A stretch of 64,000 nt of DNA. Source: DATAYA01 sp963754235 (GTDB taxonomy: Bacteria > Pseudomonadota > Alphaproteobacteria > Acetobacterales > Acetobacteraceae). The notes beneath the pieces were generated by a model. The model saw only the letters and a list, made by a program, of their open reading frames with translations, made no database searches and was not told the DNA's origin. Shown in pieces: positions 8,079 to 15,530 of the stretch. Where the stretch lies: the NCBI GenBank assembly GCA_963754235.1, contig CAVWFK010000005.1:310001-374000 (forward strand). The letters are read 5' to 3'. Every line of letters starts with the position of its first letter. Positions within the stretch are counted from its first letter, which is position 1. A program made the position numbers and the translations under genes.

Positions 8079-9384
8079 ATGAGCGGCATCGCGATCGGCA
8101 TCGATCTCGGCACCGGCGGCGCACGCGCCGTGCTGGTGGACGCGACGGCCGCAGTGCTGGCCGCCGCCGAGGCGCCGATCGATCACGCGCATCGCCGCGA
8201 TGCCCGCGCCTGGTGGGCGGCGGTCGAGCAGGCGCTTGGCGCCCTGCGCGCCGATCTCGGCGCCGTGCGGGCGATCGCGGTGGACGGCACCTCCGGGACC
8301 GTGCTCGCGGTCGATGCGGCGGGCGCGCCGCTCGGGCCTGCGAGCCTCTACAACGACGCCGCCGATCCCGCCGACGTGGCGCGGCTGGCCGGCGTGGTGC
8401 CGGAGGCGAGCGCCGCGCACGGCGCCACCTCGCCGCTCGCCAAGTTTCTGCGAATGCAGCATGTGCCCGGCGTCGTGCGGATGCTGCACCAGGCGGACTG
8501 GATCACGGGCCGGCTGCGCGGGCGCTTCGATGCGTCGGACGAAAACAATGCCCTCAAGACCGGCTACGATCCAGTCGCACGGCGCTGGCCGGATTTCCTC
8601 GCCGCTCTCGGCGCCGACGCGGCGAAGCTGCCGGACGTGCACCCGCCCGGCACGGCCCTCGGCCCGATCGACCCGGCGGTTGCGGCGGCTCGGGCTGCCC
8701 GATCGCGTCATCGTCGCGGCTGGCACCACCGACGGCTGCGCCGCCTTCCTGGCCACCGGAGCGGCGGAGATCGGCGAGGGCGTGACCTCGCTCGGCAGCA
8801 CCTTGACGATCAAGCAGCTCTCCGATCGGCCGCTCTTTGCCCCGGCCTTCGGCATCTACAGCCACCGGCTCGGCGATCGCTGGCTCGCGGGCGGGGCGTC
8901 CAACTCCGGCGGTGCTGCGCTGGCCGCGCATTTCGATCCGCCGGCGCTGGCGCGGCTCAGCGCCCGGATCGATCCAAGGGTTGCGACCCCGCTCGACTAT
9001 TACCCGCTGGCGGCGCCCGGCGAGCGCTTCCCGATCGCGGACCCCACGCTGGCGCCGCGCGTGACCCCGCGCCCGGCCGATGACGCGGAATTCCTGCACG
9101 GGCTGCTGGAGGGGATCGCGCGCATCGAGGCGCTTGGCTATCGCCGGCTCGCTGAATTGGGAGGTGCCGGCTTGCAAGCCGTGCGCACGGTGGGCGGTGG
9201 GGCGGGCAACGCCGTGTGGAGCGCGATCCGCGCCCGCGTGCTCGGTGTAGAGATGCGGCCGGCCGCTTCGGAGCAGGCGGCGGTGGGGGTGGCACGGCTG
9301 GCGCTGGCGGCGGTGGAGGAAGAAGGTCGGAGCTCCGTCCCGAACCCCGCTGGGGCCACTCGGCCCCAGACTCCATTGCGCTAG
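8079..9384 (+). CDS. FGGY-family carbohydrate kinase, frameshifted
   Basis: ATP-dependent sugar or polyol kinase of the FGGY fold. The N-terminal half (MSGIAIGIDLGTGGARAVLV, then IAVDGTSGTVLAVD) reads in one frame up to about 8680. The C-terminal half (DRVIVAAGTTDGCAAFLATG, SLGSTLTIKQL, ASNSGGAALAAHF, and the nucleotide-binding VRTVGGGAGNAVW) continues in the +1 frame to 9384. The switch lies near 8675-8695, where AVAA should run into RLGLPDRV; two missing bases or one extra base would explain it. The last ~20 residues are encoded by a half copy of the GGGGCTCCGCCCC palindrome and look acquired. It resembles ribulokinase/xylulokinase-like proteins, but the substrate is unclear. It may be a true pseudogene or a sequence error; other genes in this window show similar single-base shifts. 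Confidence 0.8.
9329..9384. repeat. Half copy of the GGGGCTCCGCCCC palindromic element
   Basis: The sequence around GAACCCCGCTGGGGCCAC matches the left half of the elements at 11249-11352 and 14338-14444. It forms the 3' end of the kinase reading frame. Confidence 0.75.
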
Positions 9385-9452
9385 ATGAAGTGCATGCCTG
9401 GTTCAGCGGGAGGGTTTGCCAGCAGTGCCTCAGTTTGAAACGGGGCGCTGCC

Positions 9453-9507
9453 GGGTGAGGGGCGGCGCGAAAAGCCAACAGCAGCGGCGTTGCTCCGCCC
9501 CTCACCC
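9453..9507. repeat. Inverted repeat with 13-bp arms in the kinase-HiPIP gap
   Basis: Arms GGGTGAGGGGCGG (9453-9465) and CCGCCCCTCACCC (9495-9507) enclose a 29-base loop. The right arm continues into CCAACCCTCTCCCCC, which resembles the flank of the hairpins at 1269-1394. It lies between the convergent kinase and HiPIP genes, so it could act as a bidirectional terminator, although no T-run follows. Confidence 0.65.
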
Positions 9508-9606
9508 CAACCCTCTCCCCCGAAGGCTACGGGGTTCACGCATCTTTTCCGTAATGACCGAGGTGCGAGCATTGGGAGCTATGTCAATCCGTGCGGCCAA
9601 ATTGTA

Positions 9607-9888
9607 TCAAGCCGTCTTCGGCGCGGAGGCGACGCACCAGCCGTTCGGGCTGATCGTGCCGGCGACGATCTTGCAGGCGTTCGGGGCGATGAAGTTCACG
9701 CATTTGCTACATTGCGCATCGCCCTTCGGGTGATCCTGGTATTGCACCACCTTTTGCGCGAGCTTCTGCGGCGGCTGCGCCTGAGCCTGCCCGGCCAGAC
9801 CCGCGACCCCGGCGGCGATCACAGTCAGCCCTGCCTTCAGTACCGCGCGCCGCGAGCCCGCACTCGTATCATCGTCCTGGCTGGCCAC
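9607..9888 (-). CDS. High-potential iron-sulfur protein (HiPIP)
   Basis: A 93-residue periplasmic electron carrier with one [4Fe-4S] cluster. It has a twin-arginine signal (GSRRAVLKAGLTVIAAGVAG), as expected for a protein that folds with its cofactor in the cytoplasm. The four cluster cysteines are visible in CSKCVNFIAPNACKIV and SPNGWCVAS. The length of the mature part (~55 residues) is typical of small HiPIPs, which commonly carry electrons between bc1 complex and oxidases or photosynthetic reaction centres in proteobacteria. The start is GTG at 9888, with GGAGGAG at a suitable distance. hemA lies 75 bp upstream on the same strand, and the two may be cotranscribed. Confidence 0.9.
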   Translation of the reverse strand: MASQDDDTSAGSRRAVLKAGLTVIAAGVAGLAGQAQAQPPQKLAQKVVQYQDHPKGDAQCSKCVNFIAPNACKIVAGTISPNGWCVASAPKTA

Positions 9889-9963
9889 GGCGGTCTCCTC
9901 CTGCTCCGATTGCCGATGCCACGACTATAGGTTTGCCAATCCGCGACAGCGATGAACAAATGG

Positions 9964-11175
9964 TCACGCGGCGCGGCGCAGACTGAGTTGCGACCAGATC
10001 GCGGCGAGCGAGGCGATCAAATGGTCGATGTCGGCGTCGCTGTGCAGCGGCGAGGGAGTCAGGCGCAACCGCTCGCTGCCGCGCGCCACCGTCGGGTAGT
10101 TGATCGGCTGCACATAAACCCCGTACTGCTCGAGCAGGATGTCGCTGATCCGCTTGCACTGCACCGCATCGCCGACCATCACCGGCAGGATGTGGCTGGG
10201 GTTGCGCAGATGCGGGATGCCGGCGGCGTCCAGCCGCGCCCGCACACGCGCGACCCGATCCTGTTGCGCGGCGCGCTCGGCAACGCTCGTCTTGAGATGG
10301 CGGATGCTGGCCAGCGCCCCGGCCGCGACCGCGGGCGGAACGGCGCTCGTGAAGATGAAGCCGGAGGCAAAGCTGCGTACGAAATCGCACAGCGCCGCGG
10401 ACCCGGCGATATAGCCGCCGACCACGCCGAACGCCTTGGCGAGCGTGCCCTCGATCACGGTCAGGCGGTGCGCCAGCCCCTCACGCTCGCTGATGCCGCC
10501 GCCGCGCGGACCATAGAGGCCGACGGCATGAACCTCGTCGAGATACGTCATCGCCCCGTGCGCCTCGGCCGCGTCGCACAACTCGCCGATCGGGGCGATG
10601 TCGCCGTCCATCGAATAGACGCTCTCGAAGGCGACCAGCTTGGGAAAGGCGCGGTCCGCGCGCGCGAGCTGGCGGTCGAGGTCGGCCGGGTCGTTGTGCG
10701 CGAACACGCGGCGCTCGGCGCGGCTGTGGCGCATTCCCTCGATCATCGAGGCATGGTTGAGCGCGTCCGAGAAGATGACGCAGCCCGGCATCCGCCCGGC
10801 GAGCGTGGACAGGCTCGCCCAGTTCGCCATGTAGCCGGAGTTGAACAGCAGCGCCGCTTCGGTGCCGTGCAGATCGGCGAGTTCCTGCTCCAGTAAAATA
10901 TGGGTGTGGTTGGTACCGCCGATGTTGCGGGTGCCGCCGGCGCCGGCGCCGCAGCGATCGAGCGCCGCGTGCATCGCCGCAATCACGGCGGGGTGCTGGC
11001 CCATGCCGAGATAGTCGTTGGAACACCACACCGTGACCTCCGCGCGGCCGCGGCCGTCATGGTGGGTCGCGCGCGGGAACGCGCCGGCCTGGCGTTCGAG
11101 GTCGGCGAACACGCGATAATTGCCTCCCCGGCGCAGACCGTCGAGCTGCTGGCGGAAGAAGGCTTGGTAGTCCAT
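9964..11175 (-). CDS. hemA: 5-aminolevulinate synthase (C4 pathway)
   Basis: PLP-dependent enzyme condensing glycine and succinyl-CoA to 5-aminolevulinate, the first step of heme biosynthesis in Alphaproteobacteria. The 403-residue protein shows family landmarks in order: VWCSNDYLGMGQHP, GTRNIGGTNHTH, SDALNHASMIEG, TYLDEVHAVGLYGPRGGG, and EGTLAKAFGVVGG, whose lysine (near residue 245) carries PLP. PINYPTVARGSERLRLTPSP is near the end. The ATG at 11175 was chosen because GGAGG lies 5-6 bases upstream. The presence of ALAS rather than only the glutamyl-tRNA route supports an alphaproteobacterial host. Confidence 0.97.
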   Translation of the reverse strand: MDYQAFFRQQLDGLRRGGNYRVFADLERQAGAFPRATHHDGRGRAEVTVWCSNDYLGMGQHPAVIAAMHAALDRCGAGAGGTRNIGGTNHTHILLEQELADLHGTEAALLFNSGYMANWASLSTLAGRMPGCVIFSDALNHASMIEGMRHSRAERRVFAHNDPADLDRQLARADRAFPKLVAFESVYSMDGDIAPIGELCDAAEAHGAMTYLDEVHAVGLYGPRGGGISEREGLAHRLTVIEGTLAKAFGVVGGYIAGSAALCDFVRSFASGFIFTSAVPPAVAAGALASIRHLKTSVAERAAQQDRVARVRARLDAAGIPHLRNPSHILPVMVGDAVQCKRISDILLEQYGVYVQPINYPTVARGSERLRLTPSPLHSDADIDHLIASLAAIWSQLSLRRAA

Positions 11176-11248
11176 CGGCACCTCCAGTCGGGCGGGCGTT
11201 TGCCCGTGATACCGCGATGCCCCGCTGCGCGCGACACCCGTGAGAATT

Positions 11249-11352
11249 GGGGCTCCGCCCCAAACCCCGCTGGGGCCACGGGGCCCCAGCCCCCATTCCT
11301 TAGGTCAAGGGTTCCAAGGGCGAGCCCTTGGCGGGGTCCGGGGCGGAGCCCC
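11249..11352. repeat. ~105-bp composite palindromic element, copy A
   Basis: The ends are GGGGCTCCGCCCC and GGGGCGGAGCCCC, enclosing nested inverted segments (ACCCCGCTGGGGCC with GGCCCC; CCAAGGGCGAGCCCTTGG). The reverse complement of the element at 14338-14444 aligns along its whole length. It lies between hemA and a small lipoprotein gene, both on the minus strand. Confidence 0.9.
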
Positions 11353-11360
11353 GACCTACC

Positions 11361-11492
11361 CTACGGCACCGGCGCCGCAGCCCGATCGGGCTGGTCGCCG
11401 CCGGTCAGCTGCCACGCGTACGCCTCCAGCGGATTGCCCTGGCACGCCGCCAGCCCGAGCAGTACCAGCAGCACCAGCGTGCGGCGGATCAC
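11361..11492 (-). CDS. Small lipoprotein (43 residues)
   Basis: A very short gene reading VIRRTLVLLVLLGLAAC followed by QGNPLEAYAWQLTGGDQP and a stop. The N-terminus is a compact lipoprotein signal with lipobox LAAC, so the mature lipoprotein would be only ~27 residues. The GTG start (11490-11492) overlaps the TGA of the upstream Cys-rich gene as GTGA, which strongly suggests translational coupling. It has no recognised family. The tiny size and lipobox recall entericidin-like lipoproteins, but there is no clear sequence match. The overlap plus the signal make it more likely real than chance. Confidence 0.6.
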   Translation of the reverse strand: MIRRTLVLLVLLGLAACQGNPLEAYAWQLTGGDQPDRAAAPVP

Positions 11493-11746
11493 TCAGCCTC
11501 CTTGCCGTCGAACGGCTCCCACTCGCCGCACCAATCGGTGGCGAGCGTGGTGGGCCACATGCTCTGCGCACTCGGCAACACCACGGGCGGGCGCGAGCGG
11601 CACTCGTAGCGGGGAGCGATGCCCATGCGGGCGAGGCGGACGCGCTCGGCCTCGGCGCGCTGCGCGGCGTCGGCGGCCCAGAAAGCGCAGTTCAGGCAAA
11701 TCTCCCTCTCGTCGCGCGGCACGATGTCCCCCTCGCCAGGCCGCAC
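11489..11746 (-). CDS. Small cysteine-containing protein of unknown function
   Basis: An 85-residue soluble protein with a spaced cysteine pattern: CLNCAFW, then YECRSRPP, then ATDWCGEWEPF. The layout CxxCxFW - C - WCGEW recurs in small bacterial proteins suspected of binding zinc or an iron-sulfur cluster, but no function is known. The first start is GTG at 11746; an internal GTG at 11722 (VPRDEREICLNC) has a better purine-rich site (GAGGGGG) and may be the true start, giving 77 residues. The gene overlaps a 43-residue lipoprotein gene downstream by 4 bases. It is transcribed divergently from paaA. Confidence 0.65.
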   Translation of the reverse strand: MRPGEGDIVPRDEREICLNCAFWAADAAQRAEAERVRLARMGIAPRYECRSRPPVVLPSAQSMWPTTLATDWCGEWEPFDGKEAE

Positions 11747-11822
11747 TGTCCTAGCACGGCATCTTGATTAGGCGGAAATCCTGTCACACTTCTTGGAGGG
11801 GAGAAACAGGCGGGATCGGGCG

Positions 11823-12797
11823 ATGTACACGCAGGCGCTGAACGTCAAGGAGGCCGCCCGAGAGGCCGATCCGAGGGAAGCCGCGTTCGAGGCGCGGATC
11901 GCCGCCGAGGAGCGGATCGAGCCGAACGACTGGATGCCGGAGGCCTATCGCCGCACCCTGATCCGCCAGATCAGCCAGCACGCGCATTCGGAGATCGTGG
12001 GCCAGTTGCCGGAAGGAAACTGGATCACGCGCGCCCCTTCGCTGCGGCGCAAGGCCGCCCTGCTCGCCAAGGTGCAGGACGAATGCGGGCATGGCCTCTA
12101 TCTCTATGCCGCCGCCGAGACGCTGGATGTGACGCGCGAGACGCTGGTCGATCAACTGCTGTCGGGACGGGCGAAGTATTCCTCCATCTTCAATTATCCG
12201 ACGTTGACCTGGGCGGATATCGGCGCGATCGGCTGGCTGGTCGATGGCGCCGCGATCATGAACCAGATCCCGCTCTGCCGCTGCTCCTACGGTCCGTATG
12301 CGCGGGCGATGATCCGCGTCTGCAAGGAGGAAAGCTTTCATCAGCGCCAGGGCTACGAGATCATGCTGACGCTCGCGCGCGGCACGGCGGAGCAGAAGGC
12401 GATGGCGCAGGACGCGCTCGATCGCTGGTGGTGGCCGTGCCTGATGATGTTCGGGCCACCCGATTCCGAAAGCCCGCATTCGGATGCATCGATGCGCTGG
12501 CGGATCAAGCGCTTCACCAATGACGAGCTGCGGCAGAAATTCGTCGATGCGACGGTGCCGCAGGCGCATTTCATCGGGCTCGCGATTCCCGATCCGGCGC
12601 TGCGCTTCGATGACGCGAGCGGGCATTGGCAGTTCGGCGAAATCGACTGGCAGGAGTTCCGCGACGTGCTCGCCGGGCACGGGCCGTGCAATGCGGAACG
12701 CCTGGCGGCACGGCGAGAGGCGCACGAGGCGGGGGCGTGGGTGCGCGAGGCGGCGCTGGCGTTTGCGCGCAAGCGGTGCGAGCGGCTGGCGGCATGA
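11823..12797 (+). CDS. paaA: 1,2-phenylacetyl-CoA epoxidase, catalytic subunit A
   Basis: Catalytic di-iron subunit of the multicomponent epoxidase that opens aerobic phenylacetate degradation by epoxidising the ring of phenylacetyl-CoA. The 324-residue ferritin-like protein has iron-ligand motifs AKVQDECGHGLYLY and CKEESFHQRQGYEIM. It begins MYTQALNVKE, and the ATG at 11823 matches the usual N-terminus; a TTG 30 bp upstream would give a non-family extension. Its end overlaps paaB by ATGA. It is first gene of paaABCDE; no paaK, paaG, paaZ or regulator is in the window, so downstream enzymes must lie elsewhere. Confidence 0.96.
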   Translation: MYTQALNVKEAAREADPREAAFEARIAAEERIEPNDWMPEAYRRTLIRQISQHAHSEIVGQLPEGNWITRAPSLRRKAALLAKVQDECGHGLYLYAAAETLDVTRETLVDQLLSGRAKYSSIFNYPTLTWADIGAIGWLVDGAAIMNQIPLCRCSYGPYARAMIRVCKEESFHQRQGYEIMLTLARGTAEQKAMAQDALDRWWWPCLMMFGPPDSESPHSDASMRWRIKRFTNDELRQKFVDATVPQAHFIGLAIPDPALRFDDASGHWQFGEIDWQEFRDVLAGHGPCNAERLAARREAHEAGAWVREAALAFARKRCERLAA

Positions 12798-13078
12798 CCG
12801 GGGAGACGCCGCTCTGGGAGGTGTTCATCCGCAGCCGCACCGGGCTTGCGCACCGGCATGTCGGCTCGGTCCACGCCGCCGATGCGACGATGGCGTTGCA
12901 GGCGGCGCGTGACGTCTATACGCGGCGCGGCGAGGGGCTGTCGATCTGGGTGGTGCCGTCGGCCGCGATCACCGCGTCGGACCCGGCCGAGAAGGGGATG
13001 CTGTTCGAGTCGGCGGAGTCGAAAATATATCGTCATCCGACATTTTACGACGTGCCGGACGAAGTCGGGCATATGTGA
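12794..13078 (+). CDS. paaB: 1,2-phenylacetyl-CoA epoxidase, subunit B
   Basis: Small (94 residues) structural subunit that bridges PaaA and PaaC heterodimers in the epoxidase. Typical features are TPLWEVFIRSRTGLAHRHVG at the N-terminus, the arginine-rich AARDVYTRRGEG segment and IWVVPSAAIT, where the family usually has a WVV-S-I pattern. The start overlaps the paaA stop (ATGA), and its TGA is 1 base before paaC. The length is normal for the family. Confidence 0.95.
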   Translation: MTGETPLWEVFIRSRTGLAHRHVGSVHAADATMALQAARDVYTRRGEGLSIWVVPSAAITASDPAEKGMLFESAESKIYRHPTFYDVPDEVGHM

Positions 13079-13079
13079 G

Positions 13080-13856
13080 ATGGCAAGCACGTCGATCACG
13101 GTTGCGGAGTTGCCGCTGCTCGGCTTCGTGCTGCGGCGCGCGGACGATGCGCTGACCCTGGGCCATCGCCTTTCGGAATGGTGCGGCCACGCGCCGGCGC
13201 CGGAGGAGGATCTGGCGCTGGCGAACATCGCACTCGACCTGATCGGCGTTGCGCGTGCGCTCTATGCCTATGCCGGCGAGATGGAGGCGGCCGGGCACGA
13301 CGAGGATGCGTTCGCGTACCGGCGCGATGCCCGGCAATTCCGCAATCTGCTGCTCGTCGAGCAGCCGAACGGGGATTTCGCCCGCACTATCGTGCGGCAG
13401 TTGCTTTATTCGGCCTATGCCGATCCGTTCTGGCGGGCGATGACACGCTCCCACGATGCCACGCTGGCGGCGGTGGCGGCGAAGGCGGAGAAGGAGAGTG
13501 CGTACCATCTGCGGCACGCGAGCGAGTGGCTGATCCGGCTCGGCGACGGCACCGAGGAGAGCCATCACCGCGCGCAGGCCGCACTCGACGCATTGTTTCC
13601 CTATACGGGCGAGCTTTTTTCCAGCGACGAGGCGGAGCGCGCGCTGATCGCCGACGGCATCGCAGTCGACCCCGAGACGCTGCGGCCGGCGTGGGAAGCC
13701 ACATTTGCTGCCGTTCTGGAGGAGGCAACCCTGTCGCGGCCGGCGGGCGGATGGTCGCATTCGGGTGGCCGCGCGGGACGGCACTCGGAGCATCTGGGAC
13801 CGCTGCTGGCGGTGATGCAGGTGCTGCCGCGCACATATCCGGGCGCGCGCTGGTGA
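13080..13856 (+). CDS. paaC: 1,2-phenylacetyl-CoA epoxidase, subunit C
   Basis: Non-catalytic ferritin-like partner of PaaA (258 residues), needed for complex stability. Family landmarks are LRRADDALTLGHRLSEWCGH, EDLALANIALDLIGVARALY, and KEKESAYHLRHASEWLIRLG-type helices (here AEKESAYHLRHASEW). The start is ATG at 13080, 1 base after the paaB stop. The stop overlaps paaD (GTGA). The C-terminus (HSGGRAGRHSEHLGPLLAVM) is as usual. Confidence 0.95.
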   Translation: MASTSITVAELPLLGFVLRRADDALTLGHRLSEWCGHAPAPEEDLALANIALDLIGVARALYAYAGEMEAAGHDEDAFAYRRDARQFRNLLLVEQPNGDFARTIVRQLLYSAYADPFWRAMTRSHDATLAAVAAKAEKESAYHLRHASEWLIRLGDGTEESHHRAQAALDALFPYTGELFSSDEAERALIADGIAVDPETLRPAWEATFAAVLEEATLSRPAGGWSHSGGRAGRHSEHLGPLLAVMQVLPRTYPGARW

Positions 13857-14329
13857 GCGCGTTGCGCGACCGTGCGTGGGAGGCCGCGGCGGCGGTGGTC
13901 GATCCCGAACTGCCGGTGCTGACCATCGCCGATCTCGGCGTGCTGCGCGATGTGGTCGAGCATGACGGCGAGGTGGAGGTGTCGATCACGCCGACGTACA
14001 CCGGCTGCCCGGCGATGCACATGATCGCGCTCGACGTGCAGACGGCGCTGGATCGCGCCGGCATCGCGGGCCGCGTGCGCACCGTGCTGGCGCCGGCCTG
14101 GACGACGGACTGGCTGAGCGAGACGGCGCGCGCCAAGCTGGCGCAGGCCGGCATCGCGCCGCCATCCGGGGCGGGACGCGGCGCGTTGTTCGGCGCGGCG
14201 GAAGTGGCGTGCCCGCGCTGCGGATCGCACGACACCGAGCAGATCGCGGTGTTCGGCTCGACGGCGTGCAAGGCGCTGTGGCGCTGCCGGGCGTGCCGCG
14301 AGCCGTTCGATCATTTCAAATGTCACTGA
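13853..14329 (+). CDS. paaD: Phenylacetyl-CoA epoxidase maturation/assembly protein PaaD
   Basis: A MIP18/SufT-like protein (158 residues) thought to help iron-sulfur or metal assembly of the epoxidase. The N-terminal DUF59 region reads DPELPVLTIADLGVLRDV and TPTYTGCPAMHMI. The C-terminal zinc-ribbon-like tail has four cysteines in two pairs (ACPRCGSHDTEQ and WRCRACREPFDHFKCH). The GTG start overlaps the paaC stop as GTGA. A palindromic element starts 9 bp after its stop. Confidence 0.93.
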   Translation: MSALRDRAWEAAAAVVDPELPVLTIADLGVLRDVVEHDGEVEVSITPTYTGCPAMHMIALDVQTALDRAGIAGRVRTVLAPAWTTDWLSETARAKLAQAGIAPPSGAGRGALFGAAEVACPRCGSHDTEQIAVFGSTACKALWRCRACREPFDHFKCH

Positions 14330-14337
14330 CTAGGCCA

Positions 14338-14444
14338 GGGGCTCCGCCCCTGGACCCCGCCAAAGGCACAGCCTTTGGAATCCATTCCTTAAGGAAATGG
14401 GGTCTGGGGACCGCGGCCCCAGCGGGGTCGAGGGGCGGAGCCCC
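14338..14444. repeat. ~107-bp composite palindromic element, copy B, inside the paa operon
   Basis: The ends are GGGGCTCCGCCCC and GGGGCGGAGCCCC; the centre is the near-palindrome CCATTCCTTAAGGAAATGG. It aligns in inverse orientation with 11249-11352. It separates paaD from paaE, and its central AAGGAAATGG supplies the first ATG of the paaE reading frame. Confidence 0.9.
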
Positions 14445-15527
14445 TCGCCTTTCTTGACCCCTCGCTTCCACAAACTGCGCATTGCCGACATACGGCGCGA
14501 AACGCCGGACGCGATGTCGGTCGCGCTCGACGTACCCGAGGCGTTGGGCGGCGACTATACGTTTCGTCCCGGCCAATACCTGACCTTGCGCGCGACGCTG
14601 GACGGCGAGGAGATGCGCCGCAGCTACTCGATCTGCTCGGGCCTCGATGACGGCGAGTTGCGCGTCGCGATCCGCCGCAATCCGGGCGGCACGTTCTCCA
14701 ACTGGGCGAACGACGCGCTGCGCGCGGGCGACGCGATCGACGTGATGACGCCGACGGGCCGCTTCGGTACGGCGATCGTGCCAGACGCGGCGCGCACGCA
14801 CGTGGCATTCGCGGCCGGTTCGGGTATCACGCCGGTGATATCGGTGTTGCGCACGGTGCTGGCACGCGAGCCGCGCAGCCGGTTCTTCTTGTTCTACGGC
14901 AGCCGCAGCACCGACCAGATCCTATTCCGCGACGAGCTGGCCGACCTGAAGGACCGGCACATGGCGCGACTTTCGATCGTGCATGTGCTGTCACGGGAGG
15001 AACAGGACCTCGCGGTGCTGAACGGTCGGCTGGATCAGGCGAAGGTGCGCGAGATACTGGCGACGCATCTGCGCGGCATCGCGATCGACGAGGCCTATGT
15101 GTGCGGGCCGGACGCAATGCTGGAGGAGAGTGTCGCGGCGCTGCACGAGGCCGGGGTGGCGGAGGCGCGCATCCACACCGAGCGGTTCGTCTCGGCTTTG
15201 GGGGGGCGGCCGCGAGCGGTCATCGCGGCCGAGCCGGACGCGCCGGCATATGCGATCGCGTGGCTGCGGGTCGATGGGCGGGTGCGCGAGGTTCCGGTCG
15301 CCGAAGGCGAAGCGGTGCTGGATGCGGCGCTGCGCGCGGGGATGGATTTACCGTTCGCGTGCAAGGGGGGGATGTGCAGCACCTGCCGCGCGCGGCTGAC
15401 CGAAGGGCAGGTGGAGATGGCGCTGAACTACGCGCTGGAGAAATGGGAGCTGGACGCGGGATTCGTGCTGACCTGCCAGGCGCGGCCGATGACGCGGCGG
15501 GTGGCGCTGGATTACGATCAGGTGTGA
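14397..15527 (+). CDS. paaE: 1,2-phenylacetyl-CoA epoxidase reductase subunit E
   Basis: NADPH-dependent flavin/iron-sulfur reductase that passes electrons to PaaA. The FAD domain has FRPGQYLTLRATLDGEEMRR and RSYSICSG; the NAD(P) domain has AAGSGITPVISVLRTVL and VCGPDAMLEE. The C-terminal plant-type [2Fe-2S] ferredoxin domain has CKGGMCSTCRARL plus a later TCQARP cysteine. Homologous sequence begins at FHKLRIADIRRETPD. The ATG at 14397 lies in the palindromic element and adds ~20 residues of repeat-encoded sequence; a TTG at 14454 (LTPRFHKL) is the alternative and would give a normal N-terminus of ~357 residues. The gene ends 3 bp from the convergent TPR gene. Confidence 0.94.
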   Translation: MGSGDRGPSGVEGRSPSPFLTPRFHKLRIADIRRETPDAMSVALDVPEALGGDYTFRPGQYLTLRATLDGEEMRRSYSICSGLDDGELRVAIRRNPGGTFSNWANDALRAGDAIDVMTPTGRFGTAIVPDAARTHVAFAAGSGITPVISVLRTVLAREPRSRFFLFYGSRSTDQILFRDELADLKDRHMARLSIVHVLSREEQDLAVLNGRLDQAKVREILATHLRGIAIDEAYVCGPDAMLEESVAALHEAGVAEARIHTERFVSALGGRPRAVIAAEPDAPAYAIAWLRVDGRVREVPVAEGEAVLDAALRAGMDLPFACKGGMCSTCRARLTEGQVEMALNYALEKWELDAGFVLTCQARPMTRRVALDYDQV

Positions 15528-15530
15528 CGA

